Assembly (NCBI RefSeq): GCF_030010625.1
Contig: NZ_JASCXN010000002.1
Coordinates: 372,001-436,000 of the forward strand
Reading direction: 5' to 3'
DNA from: Streptomyces sp. CC208A
GTDB taxonomy: Bacteria > Actinomycetota > Actinomycetes > Streptomycetales > Streptomycetaceae
Length of the DNA stretch: 64,000 nt
This document shows positions 19,369 to 29,965 of this stretch, in pieces. The translations under genes and the position numbers were made by a program. The notes below the pieces were generated by a model that ran no database searches, was not told the origin of the DNA, and was given only the letters and a program-made list of their open reading frames with translations. The stretch's first letter is position 1; each line of letters starts with the position of its first letter.

Positions 19369-20760
19369 TCAGGAATCCAGGCGCAGCGGCGGACCCGCCG
19401 GCGTCTCCGGGACCGGCGAGAAGAGCGCCGCGCGGACCAGCGACGGGGCGAAGAGGCTGGTGAGCGGGGCCGTCAGGACCAGCACCGCCCGGAAGGGCAC
19501 CCCCACCACCGGGTCGCCCGCCGCGCGCTCCTGGATGCGGGCCAGGTACCAGCCGGTGACCTCGTCGAACGGCTTCGAACGGGCCGCGTCGCCCGTCGCG
19601 CCCGGCATCTTCCTGTCCGCGCCCGCCGAGATGTCCCACGCCTGCCGGGACGCGTCGAAGAGCGCCCGCTGCACCCGCCGGGTGGTCGGGACCCGCCGGG
19701 TGTCCGCAAGGGCCCGGCGCAGCGCGACGGCGGACAGCGCCGCGACCGCCATGCCCTGCCCGTAGATCGGGTTGAACGCGCACAGCGCGTCGCCGGTGGC
19801 GAGGAAGCCCGCGGGGCGGCGGCCCGGGCGGTCGTACCGGCGGCGGACGTTGGCGGTCTGCCGGAAGCCGTGCACCGGCGTGACCGGCTCCGCTCCGGTC
19901 ACCCACTCGCTCAGCACCGGATGCGGCAGCCGCTTCGCGTACTCCTCGAACGCCCCTTCCTCGGTGGGCGGTTCGTCTCCCCGCAGCCCCGAGAAGGTGA
20001 CGATGTGGTGGCCGTCGCCCAGCGGCACGATGACTCCGCCGTACGGCTGCTCCGGCCCCGGCACGATGTAGTAGCCCTGCGCGTCCGTGACGGGCACCGC
20101 GTCCGTCGCCCGGTACACCCGCGAGGCGTAGGCGAGACCGGTGTCGAGGGTCTCCTCGTGCGGTGCCTCGGCGCCGATCGCGGCCAGCCAGTCCGCCGCC
20201 TTCGTCGACCGGCCGGAGGCGTCCACCACCAGGTCCGCCGCGAGAGTACGGGACTCGCGCCCGCCGCCCGCGCCGCGCTCCCGCAGCCGCACGCCCGTCA
20301 CCCGCGCGGCGGTGCCGGTCAGGCCCACCGTCTCGGTGTTCTCGACGAGTTCGACGCGCGGATCGGCGAGCACCCGCTGCCGCACCAGCCACTCCAGCTG
20401 GGGCCGCGGACCGCTGTAGAAGTGCGCGGACGCCGGCAGCCGGGTGAACCACTGGCCGGACTGCCACTGGACCATGTCCGTCGGCATGGCCACCTTCGGC
20501 GCGCCCAGTCCCCGCAGTTCGTCCATGAAGCCGGGCAGCAGTTCGTCGAGGGCCCGCTGGCCGCCCTCGATGAGCACGTGCAGATGCCGGCCCTGCGGCA
20601 CCCCGGACCGGGCCTCAGGACCCTCCGGCAGCCGGTCGCGCTCGACGACCGTGACCTTCTCCGCGTGTTCCGCGAGGACCCGCGCGGCGAGGAGTCCGGC
20701 GATACTTCCCCCGATGACCACCGCGTGACGTGCCCCCCGGTGCCCCAAGTCGTCGGCCAT
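19369..20760 (-). CDS. FAD-dependent oxidoreductase (p-hydroxybenzoate hydroxylase fold)
   Basis: A 463-aa flavoprotein related to FAD monooxygenases and geranylgeranyl-reductase-like enzymes. The N-terminal dinucleotide fold reads AVVIGGSIAGLLAARVLAE, followed by VVERD for ribose binding. The second FAD motif is GDALCAFNPIYGQGM (about 318-332), and VVDASGR is also present. It has no membrane anchor. The substrate is unknown. GAAGGGG lies five bases before the ATG. A PadR-family gene is immediately upstream in the same direction and may control it. Confidence 0.88.
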   Translation of the reverse strand: MADDLGHRGARHAVVIGGSIAGLLAARVLAEHAEKVTVVERDRLPEGPEARSGVPQGRHLHVLIEGGQRALDELLPGFMDELRGLGAPKVAMPTDMVQWQSGQWFTRLPASAHFYSGPRPQLEWLVRQRVLADPRVELVENTETVGLTGTAARVTGVRLRERGAGGGRESRTLAADLVVDASGRSTKAADWLAAIGAEAPHEETLDTGLAYASRVYRATDAVPVTDAQGYYIVPGPEQPYGGVIVPLGDGHHIVTFSGLRGDEPPTEEGAFEEYAKRLPHPVLSEWVTGAEPVTPVHGFRQTANVRRRYDRPGRRPAGFLATGDALCAFNPIYGQGMAVAALSAVALRRALADTRRVPTTRRVQRALFDASRQAWDISAGADRKMPGATGDAARSKPFDEVTGWYLARIQERAAGDPVVGVPFRAVLVLTAPLTSLFAPSLVRAALFSPVPETPAGPPLRLDS

Positions 20761-20872
20761 ACCCGCCCCTTCATGTGGTGGACCCGAACCTGAACACCCC
20801 TCAGTATCCACGCTGGGGGAGAAGGGCAGACCCGCGCGCGGTGGGGTGGAAGGGGGCGGAGGGGGGCGCGGG

Positions 20873-21412
20873 TCAGTCCTCAGGGCCCAGGTCGTCGAGC
20901 GCGGCGGTGAGCCATTCCACCCAGAAGCGTTCCAGGTCGATGCCGCCGCGCAGCACGAGGTGGCGCAGCCGGTCGGGCTCGGTGCCGCGCCGCTCGGCCG
21001 GGAAGTCCCGCTCCTCGATGGCCAGGTACTCGTCGAGCTGGTCCCGGTGCAGGACGAGGTGGCGCTCCAGCTCGGCGCGCAGCCCAGCCGAGCCGACCAC
21101 GGCCGCGGCCCGCATCCGCAGCAGCAGCGCGGACCGCAGCGGCTTCGGGTCCTCGGCCGCGCCGACCCACTCCCGCAGGAACTCCCGCCCGGCGGGCAGC
21201 ACTTCGTACTCCTTGCGCTGACCCCGCACCGGCACGGGAGAGGGCAGGGCACGGATGTGCCCCGCCTCCTCCAGGCGTCCCAGCTCGCGGTAGATCTGCT
21301 GGTGCGTGGCCGACCAGAAGTAGCCGATCGACTTGTCGAAGCGGCGCGTCAGTTCGAGGCCGGAGGACGGCTTCTCGAGCAGCGCGGTGAGGATCGCGTG
21401 CGGGAGGGACAT
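20873..21412 (-). CDS. PadR family transcriptional regulator
   Basis: A 179-aa protein with an N-terminal winged helix (SLPHAILTALLEKPSSGLEL, then FWSATHQQIYRELGRLEEAGHI, residues 2-75) and a C-terminal helical dimerisation domain, the PadR/Vir layout. It probably senses a small hydrophobic or phenolic molecule. It lies between the reductase gene (58 bp upstream) and the FAD oxidoreductase gene (112 bp downstream), all on the minus strand, so it may be part of one transcript with either. Confidence 0.92.
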   Translation of the reverse strand: MSLPHAILTALLEKPSSGLELTRRFDKSIGYFWSATHQQIYRELGRLEEAGHIRALPSPVPVRGQRKEYEVLPAGREFLREWVGAAEDPKPLRSALLLRMRAAAVVGSAGLRAELERHLVLHRDQLDEYLAIEERDFPAERRGTEPDRLRHLVLRGGIDLERFWVEWLTAALDDLGPED

Positions 21413-21470
21413 GCTCGCATCCTAGGTTCGGCGGCCCGCCGCGATCACGGTGGTCACGCGGTCATCGCGG

Positions 21471-23588
<2,118 letters not shown>

Positions 23589-23605
23589 TTACTACTCGGT
23601 AGGAG

Positions 23606-23632
23606 GGTGGGTCCCGGTGACCGGGGCCCACC
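23606..23632 (-). terminator. Hairpin terminator of the cbi operon
   Basis: GGTGGGTCCCGG / CCGGGGCCCACC form a 12-bp stem with one T-G wobble-type mismatch and a 3-nt loop, starting 15 bp past the cbiO stop. Confidence 0.65.
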
Positions 23633-23647
23633 TTGGTGATCGTCCGC

Positions 23648-24502
23648 TCACCCCACCCGGCTCAGCAGCGCGTCCAGCTCCTCCGGTGTCCGGGGATCCG
23701 GTACGCCCTCCGGCAGCAGCCCCTGCCCGCGCAGCAGCCGCGCGACCGAGGCCGCCCACGGGCGCCGCAGCCGGGCCGCGTCGAGCAGCTCCGCGTCCGC
23801 GAGGAGCTCGGCGACCGGGCCCGTGCGCAGCCCGGAGGGGGTGAGCACGGCGGCCTCGTCGGCCCACCGCAGCGCCAGGTCCACGTCATGGGTGGCCATG
23901 ACCACCGTGGTGCCCGCCGCCCGCAGCCGCCCCAGGGTCTCCAGGAGCCGCTCCTGGCCGTCCGGGTCCAGGCCCGCCGTCGGCTCGTCCATGATCAGGA
24001 TTCGGGGGCGCATCGCCACCGCGCCCGCGATCGCCGCCCGCTTCCGCTGCCCGTAGGACAGCAGGTGCGTCGGCCGGTCGGCGAGCGCCGTGATGTCCAG
24101 CGCCTCCAGCGCCTCCGCCACCCGGAGTCGTACCTCCTCCTCCGGGAGCCCCAGGTTCATCGGCCCGAAGGACACGTCCTGCGCCACCGAGGCGGCGAAG
24201 AGCTGGTCGTCCGGGTCCTGCACCACCAGCTGCACCGAGGTCCGCAGCCGGGTCAGCCCCTTCCGGTCGTACGTCACCTCCGTACCGTCCAGGAGCAGCG
24301 CCCCGCTCCCGACCCGCAGCCCGCCGCTCAGCAGCCGCAGCAGCGTCGTCTTCCCGCCGCCGTTCCGGCCGAGCAGCGCGACCGCCCGGCCCTCCCGCAC
24401 GGCGAAGCCGACCTCGGTCAGGACGGGCGGCCCGTCCTCGTACGCGAAACCCGCGCGCACCAGTTCCACGACCGGTTCCACGGCCGGGGTGGGGGTCGTC
24501 AT
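23648..24502 (-). CDS. cbiO: Cobalt ECF-type ABC transporter ATPase CbiO
   Basis: A 284-aa cytoplasmic ATPase that powers cobalt uptake with CbiQ and the CbiM/CbiN substrate unit. Walker A is LLGRNGGGKTT (about 44-54; GGGKT in place of the commoner GSGKS), the Q-loop is VVQDPDDQLF, the signature LLSYGQRKRAAIAG, Walker B ILIMDEPTAGLDPDG, and the switch His is in MATHDVDLAL. YGQ in the signature motif instead of SGGQ is typical for CbiO. It overlaps cbiQ by 4 bp (ATGA), showing translational coupling. Confidence 0.95.
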   Translation of the reverse strand: MTTPTPAVEPVVELVRAGFAYEDGPPVLTEVGFAVREGRAVALLGRNGGGKTTLLRLLSGGLRVGSGALLLDGTEVTYDRKGLTRLRTSVQLVVQDPDDQLFAASVAQDVSFGPMNLGLPEEEVRLRVAEALEALDITALADRPTHLLSYGQRKRAAIAGAVAMRPRILIMDEPTAGLDPDGQERLLETLGRLRAAGTTVVMATHDVDLALRWADEAAVLTPSGLRTGPVAELLADAELLDAARLRRPWAASVARLLRGQGLLPEGVPDPRTPEELDALLSRVG

Positions 24503-25248
24503 GGAAGGAACCTTTCCAGTACGAGGGTGAGGGCGACGAGCCCCGCGAGGAGGCCGCCCGTCGCCGCGAGGAACGGGCGGGAGACCGAGGCCTCGGGCAG
24601 CAGGACCCGCAGCGTCCCGTCGTACCCGCGGCCGGCCAGACCGGTCTGGAGCCGCTGCGCCCGGTCGAAGGCCCGCACGAACGAGGTCGCCCCGAGCCCG
24701 GCCAGCGAACGCCACACGGCCGCCCGGGTGGTCGCCCCGAGCCGCGCCGCCTGCGCCTGGCGCACCTTGGCCTGCGCGTCGAGGAGCAGGAACACGATCC
24801 GGTACATCACCAGGGCCACGTCCACCACCGGTGCCGGCACCCCGGCCCGCGCCAGGCGCGGCAGCACGTCCGACACCGGCGTGGTGAAGGCGAACAGCAG
24901 CACCCCCAGGGAGGCCGACGCCGTCCGCAGCAGCAGCTCCCCGGCGTGGACCGGACCGTCCGGCGCCCAGGCCACGGGCCCGTCGGGACCTCCCACCGCG
25001 AACAGCAGCGGCACCGCGCCCGTCACACAGAAACCGAGCGGGATCCGGAAGGCCCGCCACAGCTGCCGGCCCGGCACACCGGCCGGGCCGAGCAGCACCG
25101 AGAGCGTGGCCGCCGCGACCAGGACGGCCCCCGGCCACGGCGGCAGACACACCGCGCAGAGCGTCAGACCGAACCCGAGGAGGGCCTTCTCCGCCGGATG
25201 GCGGCGGCGCCAGCGACTGCCGTGCGCCGCCACGTCGATCGGCAGCAT
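24499..25248 (-). CDS. cbiQ: Cobalt transporter transmembrane protein CbiQ
   Basis: The 249-aa T-component of the cobalt ECF transporter. It has about five transmembrane helices and the coupling motif near ARLGATTRAAVWRS and FDRAQRLQTGLAGRGYDG, the two short Ala-Arg-Gly-type segments that contact CbiO. It starts at ATG 25248, six bases after the cbiN stop, and overlaps cbiO at its end, so all four cbi genes form one operon. Confidence 0.93.
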   Translation of the reverse strand: MLPIDVAAHGSRWRRRHPAEKALLGFGLTLCAVCLPPWPGAVLVAAATLSVLLGPAGVPGRQLWRAFRIPLGFCVTGAVPLLFAVGGPDGPVAWAPDGPVHAGELLLRTASASLGVLLFAFTTPVSDVLPRLARAGVPAPVVDVALVMYRIVFLLLDAQAKVRQAQAARLGATTRAAVWRSLAGLGATSFVRAFDRAQRLQTGLAGRGYDGTLRVLLPEASVSRPFLAATGGLLAGLVALTLVLERFLP

Positions 25249-25254
25249 CGGCGG

Positions 25255-25605
25255 CTACGCCTCCGCGTCCGGCACGGACGGGCCGGCCTTCGACCGGGCC
25301 GCGGCCCGCTCCTCGCCCTGCCGCCGGCCGCGCCGCAGCCCGAAGTAGTAGGCGAGGACACCGGCGCCCAGCGCCGCCTGGAGCGAGAACAGCGCCGACT
25401 CGATCTCGCCGGACGGCGGCTCGTACAGCGGGGAGAACCACGGCTCGTAGTCCGGCTCGATCTCCGTGATCGCCGTCTCCGCCTCGCCGTCGGCGCCGGC
25501 GAACGGCTCCTCCTTGTGGTCGCCGAGGCCGAGCGCCAGCGGCAGCACCGCCAGCGCCGCCACGAGCGCCAGCAGCAGAATGTTGATCCTCGCGTTCCGG
25601 CTCAT
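25255..25605 (-). CDS. cbiN: Cobalt transport protein CbiN
   Basis: A 116-aa small membrane component with two transmembrane helices (INILLLALVAALAVLPLALGL and ALFSLQAALGAGVLAYYFGL) around an acidic extracellular loop that includes FAGADGEAETAI and EPDYEPWFSPLYEPPSGEIES. This is the standard CbiN layout; the loop helps deliver Co2+ to CbiM. A longer, charged C-terminal tail (RRGRRQGEERAAARSKAG) is present. ATG at 25605 shares one base with the cbiM stop (TGATG). Confidence 0.94.
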   Translation of the reverse strand: MSRNARINILLLALVAALAVLPLALGLGDHKEEPFAGADGEAETAITEIEPDYEPWFSPLYEPPSGEIESALFSLQAALGAGVLAYYFGLRRGRRQGEERAAARSKAGPSVPDAEA

Positions 25606-26300
25606 CACGCCGCCGCCTCCTCGTGCCGCTTCTTCTCCGGCCGGGCGAGCACGCCGAGCCGCAGCAGGTCCCCCTTGCTGGACTGCGTGAGCAGCCGCAT
25701 CACCAGGACGGTCAGCAGCCCCTCGCTGACGGCGAGCGGGAGCTGCGTCACCGCGAAGATGCCGCCGAACTTGGCGAGCGACCCCAGCACACCGCTGCCC
25801 GGGTCGGGGAAGGCGAGGGCCAGCTGGACGCTGGTCACGCAGTACGTGGAGAGGTCGGCGACGAACGCGCCGAAGAAGACGCTCACCATCAGCGGCGCCC
25901 CGGACCGCTTCAGCAGGACGTACGTCCCGTATCCCGCCCAGGGGCCGACGATCGCCATCGAGAAGGCGTTCGCGCCCAGGGTCGTCAGCCCGCCGTGGGC
26001 GAGCAGCAGCGCCTGGAACAGCAGGGTGATCGTGCCGAGCACCGCCATGATCGGCGGCCGGAACAGGATGGCACCGAGCCCCGTTCCCGTCGGATGGGAG
26101 CAACTCCCGGTCACCGACGGCAGCTTGAGCGCGGACAGGACGAAGGTGAAGGCGCCGGAGGCGCCGAGCAGCAGCGTGGACTCGGGGTTGGTACGCACCT
26201 CGCGGGTGAGCGCGCGGACGCCGTGGACGATGAACGGAGCCGATGCGACGCCCCAGGCGGCCGCATGGACGGGGGGCAGATACCCCTCGGCTATATGCAT
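25605..26300 (-). CDS. cbiM: Cobalt-binding membrane protein CbiM
   Basis: The 231-aa substrate-specificity component. The N-terminus [10 protein letters not shown] carries the Met1/His2 metal-binding start that is diagnostic for CbiM. The metal-site loop [19 protein letters not shown] (about 62-80) supplies the other histidine. About six to seven helices follow. The cobalamin riboswitch directly upstream indicates that cobalt, and not nickel, is the ion. The RBS GGAGAGG lies close before the ATG, in a small hairpin that may be part of the switch. Confidence 0.95.
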   Translation of the reverse strand: MHIAEGYLPPVHAAAWGVASAPFIVHGVRALTREVRTNPESTLLLGASGAFTFVLSALKLPSVTGSCSHPTGTGLGAILFRPPIMAVLGTITLLFQALLLAHGGLTTLGANAFSMAIVGPWAGYGTYVLLKRSGAPLMVSVFFGAFVADLSTYCVTSVQLALAFPDPGSGVLGSLAKFGGIFAVTQLPLAVSEGLLTVLVMRLLTQSSKGDLLRLGVLARPEKKRHEEAAA

Positions 26301-26339
26301 GATCGGGAGACCCTCTCCAGCACCTCGTGGATGGACAAC

Positions 26340-26520
26340 GCGCCCTGGCCGGTCTCCTGGCTGACGGTCATGACGTCCGACTCCGCCTTCCCACCCCACG
26401 ACGGTCTCCCGCGGCGGAGCAGTGGCTTCCCCTGAGGGACGGAGCCGGACCTCCCGATCACAGTGGCGAGGGCCGCACCGGTACTGCACCGGTTTCCCGA
26501 ACACCAAGGCCCTGTGACAG
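26340..26520 (-). ncRNA. Cobalamin (AdoCbl) riboswitch
   Basis: Read on the minus strand, the leader of cbiM carries the conserved cobalamin-aptamer elements in order. There is GGGAAACCGGTGCAGTACCG, then the B12-box-type segment CCCTCGCCACTGTGATCGGG, a variable arm with AAGCCACTGC, and the closing GTCAGCCAGGAGACCGGCC. High adenosylcobalamin should therefore shut off cobalt uptake. About 40 nt separate the aptamer from the start codon, with a short hairpin GGAGA-GGG-TCTCC covering the ribosome-binding site, which favours control of translation initiation. The outer boundaries are approximate. Confidence 0.93.
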
Positions 26521-26595
26521 TAGTGGGTTGACCTGCTTCATCACAATGCGGGGTCGCTCACGTGCGCTCCGGCACCCCCCTGCCACCCCGGACGG

Positions 26596-27003
26596 TCACT
26601 CCTTGCGGTAGGCGTACGCCTCCGAGGCCGCGGCCGCCACCGCGTCGAGACCGGCCCCCGCGCTCGCCGTCACCAGGGCCGCCACCGCACCCTCCACGAA
26701 CGGCGCGTCCACCAGGCGCGCGCCCTCCGGCAGCTCGTCGCCCTCCGCGAGCAGGGCCTTCACCGTGAGGACCGCGCTGCCCAGGTCCACCAGGAGCGCC
26801 ACCCCGGCCCCCGCGTCCACGGACCTCGCCGCCGCGGTGATCAGCTCGGCGCTCGTACCGAGGCCGCCGTCCGGGGTGCCGCCCGCCGCCGCGACCGGCG
26901 CCAGGTCCCCGCCGCCGGCGAGGCCGCGGGCCAGCTCCGCCACGGCCGCCGCGACGGCCGCGCTGTGCGAGACCAGCACGATCCCGACCCGCTCGCCGCT
27001 CAT
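26596..27003 (-). CDS. dhaM: Dihydroxyacetone kinase phosphoryl-donor subunit DhaM (EIIA domain only)
   Basis: A 135-aa EIIA-mannose-type protein that relays phosphate from the PTS to the ADP bound on DhaL. The phospho-accepting histidine is in VSHSAAVAAAVAELA (about residue 13), and LLVDLGSAVLTVKALL matches the DhaM core. It lacks the HPr and EI-like domains found in E. coli DhaM, like the short forms of Gram-positives. ATG at 27003 overlaps dhaL by 4 bp. Confidence 0.93.
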   Translation of the reverse strand: MSGERVGIVLVSHSAAVAAAVAELARGLAGGGDLAPVAAAGGTPDGGLGTSAELITAAARSVDAGAGVALLVDLGSAVLTVKALLAEGDELPEGARLVDAPFVEGAVAALVTASAGAGLDAVAAAASEAYAYRKE

Positions 27004-27617
27004 CCGGCGGCCACCTCCTCCAGCGCCGCGAAGAGCAGGGCCGAGGACGTCGCCCCCGGATCCTGGTGCCCGACCGACCGTTCGCCGAGATAACTGGCCC
27101 TGCCCTTGCGGGCCCGCAGCGGGACGGTCGCCGCCGCGCCCTCCTCCGCCGCCGCGCGCGCCGCCGCGAAGGACTCGTGCAGCGCCGCCGCCGCGGGCGT
27201 CAACGCGTCCAGCATCGTCTTGTCGCCCGCCACCGCCCCGCCGAGCCGCCCGACCGCGACGACCCCGGTCGCCAGCGCCTCCGCGAGCTCCGCCCGCGTG
27301 ACCTCACCGGCCTCGCCCAGCGCCTTGCCCGCCCGCCGCAGCAGCGTCCCGTACAGCGGTCCCGAGGCGCCGCCCACCGTCGAGACGAGCTGCCGTCCGG
27401 CGGTCGCCAGGACGGCGCCGGGCGTCGCGGGCGGCTCCTTCGCCAGAGTGTCGGCCACGGCGGCGAAACCGCGCCGCAGATTGGCGCCGTGGTCCGCGTC
27501 GCCGATCGCCGCGTCGAGTTCGGTCAGCCGGCCGGCCTCGCGGTCCACCGCCCGCGCCGCCGCCTCCATCCACCGCACCGCGAAGGCGCCGTCGTACGTC
27601 TCCGCCGTCCCCGTCAT
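27000..27617 (-). CDS. dhaL: Dihydroxyacetone kinase ADP-binding subunit DhaL
   Basis: A 205-aa helical-barrel subunit that holds ADP as a cofactor. The nucleotide and Mg2+ site is ELDAAIGDADHGANLRRGF (three Asp residues), followed by GGASGPLYGTLL and DKTMLDALTPAAAAL. It transfers phosphate from DhaM to dihydroxyacetone on DhaK. The ATG follows the dhaK stop by 7 bp, and its own stop overlaps dhaM. Confidence 0.95.
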   Translation of the reverse strand: MTGTAETYDGAFAVRWMEAAARAVDREAGRLTELDAAIGDADHGANLRRGFAAVADTLAKEPPATPGAVLATAGRQLVSTVGGASGPLYGTLLRRAGKALGEAGEVTRAELAEALATGVVAVGRLGGAVAGDKTMLDALTPAAAALHESFAAARAAAEEGAAATVPLRARKGRASYLGERSVGHQDPGATSSALLFAALEEVAAG

Positions 27618-27624
27618 CGCCGGC

Positions 27625-28617
27625 TCACCGGCCCCAGCGCAGCGCGGCCGTCGACACCGGCGCGTCCCACAGCCGCAGCAGCTCCTCGTCCGCCGCGCAC
27701 ACCGTCACCGAACAGCCCGCCATGTCCAGCGAGGTCACGTAGTTCCCGACCAGCGTCCGCGCCACCGGCACCCCGCGCGCGTCGAGCATCCGCCGCACCT
27801 CCGCGTTGAACCCGTACAGCTCCAGGAGCGGCGTCCCGCCCATCCCGTTCACCAGGAGGAGGACCGGGTCCGAGGGCCGCAGGTCGTCGAGGACGGCGTC
27901 GACGGCGACCTCCGCGATCTCCCGCGCGGTCATCATCCCGCGCCGTTCCCGTCCCGGTTCACCGTGGATGCCGACGCCCAACTCCAGCTCCCCGGGCGGC
28001 AGATCGAAGGTCGGACTGCCCTTCGCGGGCGTGGTGCAGGCGCTCAGGGCGACCCCGAACGACCGCGACCGCCCGACCACCCGCCGGGCCAGCGCCTCCA
28101 CCCGCTCCAGCGGCGCCCCCTCCTCGGCGGCCGCCCCGGCCAGCTTCTCCACGAAGAGGGTGGCGCCGGTCCCGCGCCGCCCCGCCGTGTACAGACTGTC
28201 CGTCACCGCCACGTCGTCGTCGACGAGGACCTTGGCCACCTGAATGCCCTCGTCCTCGGCGAGCTCCGCCGCCATCTCGAAGTTCAGCACGTCCCCGGTG
28301 TAGTTCTTCACCACGAACAGCACCCCCGCCCCGCTGTCCACCGCCGCGGCGGCCCGCACCATCTGGTCGGGCACCGGACTCGTGAACACCTCCCCGGGAC
28401 AGGCGGCGTCCAGCATCCCCGGCCCCACGAACCCGGCATGCAGCGGCTCGTGCCCCGACCCACCCCCCGACACCAGCGCCACCTTCCCCGCCACCGGCGC
28501 GTCCCGCCGCACCACCACCCGCCGCTCGGCGTCCACGGTCAGCTCGGGATGAGCGGCGGCGATCCCCCGCAGGGCATCGGCGACGACGGTCTCCGGTACG
28601 TTGATCAGCATTTTCAC
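27625..28617 (-). CDS. dhaK: Dihydroxyacetone kinase substrate-binding subunit DhaK
   Basis: A 330-aa subunit that binds dihydroxyacetone covalently as a hemiaminal through a histidine, here probably in GVGIHGEPGRERR (about residue 213-225). N-terminal family segment is KVALVSGGGSGHEPLHAGFVG; another is NYTGDVLNFEMAAELA. First gene of the dhaKLM operon, which feeds dihydroxyacetone into glycolysis as DHAP in the cytoplasm. Confidence 0.95.
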   Translation of the reverse strand: MKMLINVPETVVADALRGIAAAHPELTVDAERRVVVRRDAPVAGKVALVSGGGSGHEPLHAGFVGPGMLDAACPGEVFTSPVPDQMVRAAAAVDSGAGVLFVVKNYTGDVLNFEMAAELAEDEGIQVAKVLVDDDVAVTDSLYTAGRRGTGATLFVEKLAGAAAEEGAPLERVEALARRVVGRSRSFGVALSACTTPAKGSPTFDLPPGELELGVGIHGEPGRERRGMMTAREIAEVAVDAVLDDLRPSDPVLLLVNGMGGTPLLELYGFNAEVRRMLDARGVPVARTLVGNYVTSLDMAGCSVTVCAADEELLRLWDAPVSTAALRWGR

Positions 28618-28894
28618 TGGTACCTCCTGGGCCGACCTGTCGCCGACTCTTCCGACGGCACGTCAGACCGGGTCGGCGGCGGGCGATCTTCGCGAAGGTG
28701 CATCATGGCGCAATTATCGGCGCGAGGGTGCGACCGCGCACCGGTGCGTCATCGGCCGGGTGCCGTTCCCCGCCGGTGCCTCCTAGCCCACGTGCCCTCG
28801 GGTGTCAGTCCGTAATCTTCCGGGGTCCCTGCTCTGCCGTCCCGTTGCTACTTTCCAGGCCGTCCGACCACACGGTCCCGACCAGGAGGCCACG
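28618..28894. promoter_or_regulatory. Divergent spacer between dhaK and the esterase gene
   Basis: A 277-bp region without a gene. A minus-strand GATAAT (28713-28718) could be the -10 of dhaKLM. Next to it, GGTGCG and CGCACC (28727-28732 and 28737-28742) form a 6-4-6 dyad that may be an operator. The plus-strand promoter of the esterase gene is probably within 28830-28860, where TACTTT occurs, but no clear -35 was found. Confidence 0.35.
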
Positions 28895-29878
28895 TTGAGT
28901 GCGCAGCAACCCTCCCGCAGGAACATTCTCAAGACCGCAGGCGGCCTGTCGGCCGCGTTGGCCCTGGGCGGCGCGGGGGTCGTCGCCGCGGCCGGGCCGG
29001 CGGCCGCCGTCGGTGACGGTTTCGGACTGCGGATCGTGGAGCGCGGGGAGACCGACCACCGCATGTGGTACTACCGGTTCTCCACCGGCGCGATCGGCTG
29101 GAACCCCGCCGTGAACGTGCTCCTTCCCGACGACTACCACTGGAGCGGGCGCCGGTATCCGGTGCTGTACCTCCTCCACGGCGGCGAGCAGGACTTCATC
29201 ACCTTCGACCGCGAGGGCGTCCGCGCCTGGACCGCGGGCAAGCCGATCATCGTCGTCATGCCCGACGGCGGGCGGACGGGCTGGTACTCCAACCCGGTCA
29301 GCTCCCACGTCGGCCCGCGCAACTGGGAGCACTTCCACATCGCGCAGCTGATCCCGTGGATCGACGCGAACTTCCGGACCTACGCCGAGTACGACGGCCG
29401 TGCCGTATCCGGCTTCTCCATGGGCGGCTTCGGCGCACTGAAGTACGCGGCCAAGTACTACGGCCACTTCGCGTCCGTCAGCGCCCACTCGGGCCCGGCC
29501 AGCCTCCGCCGCGACAACGGCATGGTGGTCCACTGGGCCAACGCCACCTCCGCGGCGCTCGAACTGGGCGGCGGTACGGTCTACGGCGCGCCGTTCTGGG
29601 ACGAGGCGCGGGTGAGCGCCGACAACCCGGTGCAGCGGATCGAGAGCTACCGCCACAAGCGCGTCTTCCTGGTCGCCGGCACCAGCCCGGACCCGGTCAA
29701 CTGGTTCGACACCGCCAACGAGACCCATGTCCTCGCCGGGCAGCGGGAGTTCCGCTCCCTCCTGGGGAACGCGGGGATCCCGCACGAGTGGCACGAACCG
29801 TCGGGCGGCCACTTCATCCGCCACGACATGATGCAGCGCGACATCGACGGCATCATCGGCCGGCTCCGCAAGGCGTGA
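28895..29878 (+). CDS. Tat-exported esterase of the antigen 85 / esterase D type
   Basis: A 327-aa secreted alpha/beta hydrolase. The N-terminus has a twin-arginine signal (SRRNILKTAGG then an Ala-rich core ending in AAAVGDG). The catalytic serine is S175 in GFSMGGFG; an acidic residue follows in the C-terminal third, and the histidine is probably in GGHFIRHD. The conserved tryptophan-rich segment WYSNP and YPVLYLLHGG match the PF00756 esterases. I chose the TTG at 28895 because CAGGAGG lies just before it. It is a paralogue of the esterase at 36922, with the same Ser position, and precedes a lectin-type gene as a possible pair. Confidence 0.88.
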   Translation: MSAQQPSRRNILKTAGGLSAALALGGAGVVAAAGPAAAVGDGFGLRIVERGETDHRMWYYRFSTGAIGWNPAVNVLLPDDYHWSGRRYPVLYLLHGGEQDFITFDREGVRAWTAGKPIIVVMPDGGRTGWYSNPVSSHVGPRNWEHFHIAQLIPWIDANFRTYAEYDGRAVSGFSMGGFGALKYAAKYYGHFASVSAHSGPASLRRDNGMVVHWANATSAALELGGGTVYGAPFWDEARVSADNPVQRIESYRHKRVFLVAGTSPDPVNWFDTANETHVLAGQREFRSLLGNAGIPHEWHEPSGGHFIRHDMMQRDIDGIIGRLRKA

Positions 29879-29883
29879 GCACC

Positions 29884-29915
29884 GGTGTGCGGCGCCGGTA
29901 CCGGTGCCGCACACC
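29884..29915 (+). terminator. Near-perfect 32-bp palindrome after the esterase gene
   Basis: GGTGTGCGGC (29884-29893) pairs with GCCGCACACC (29906-29915) around an inner palindrome CCGGTACCGG; only one base pair of the whole 32 bp mismatches. It starts 5 bp past the esterase stop, so it is best read as a terminator or attenuator between the esterase and lectin genes. Confidence 0.7.
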
Positions 29916-29965
29916 TGCCCCACCCGTCCCATCCGTCCGAGACGTTCGAAGGGGAGGAGCGGCTC

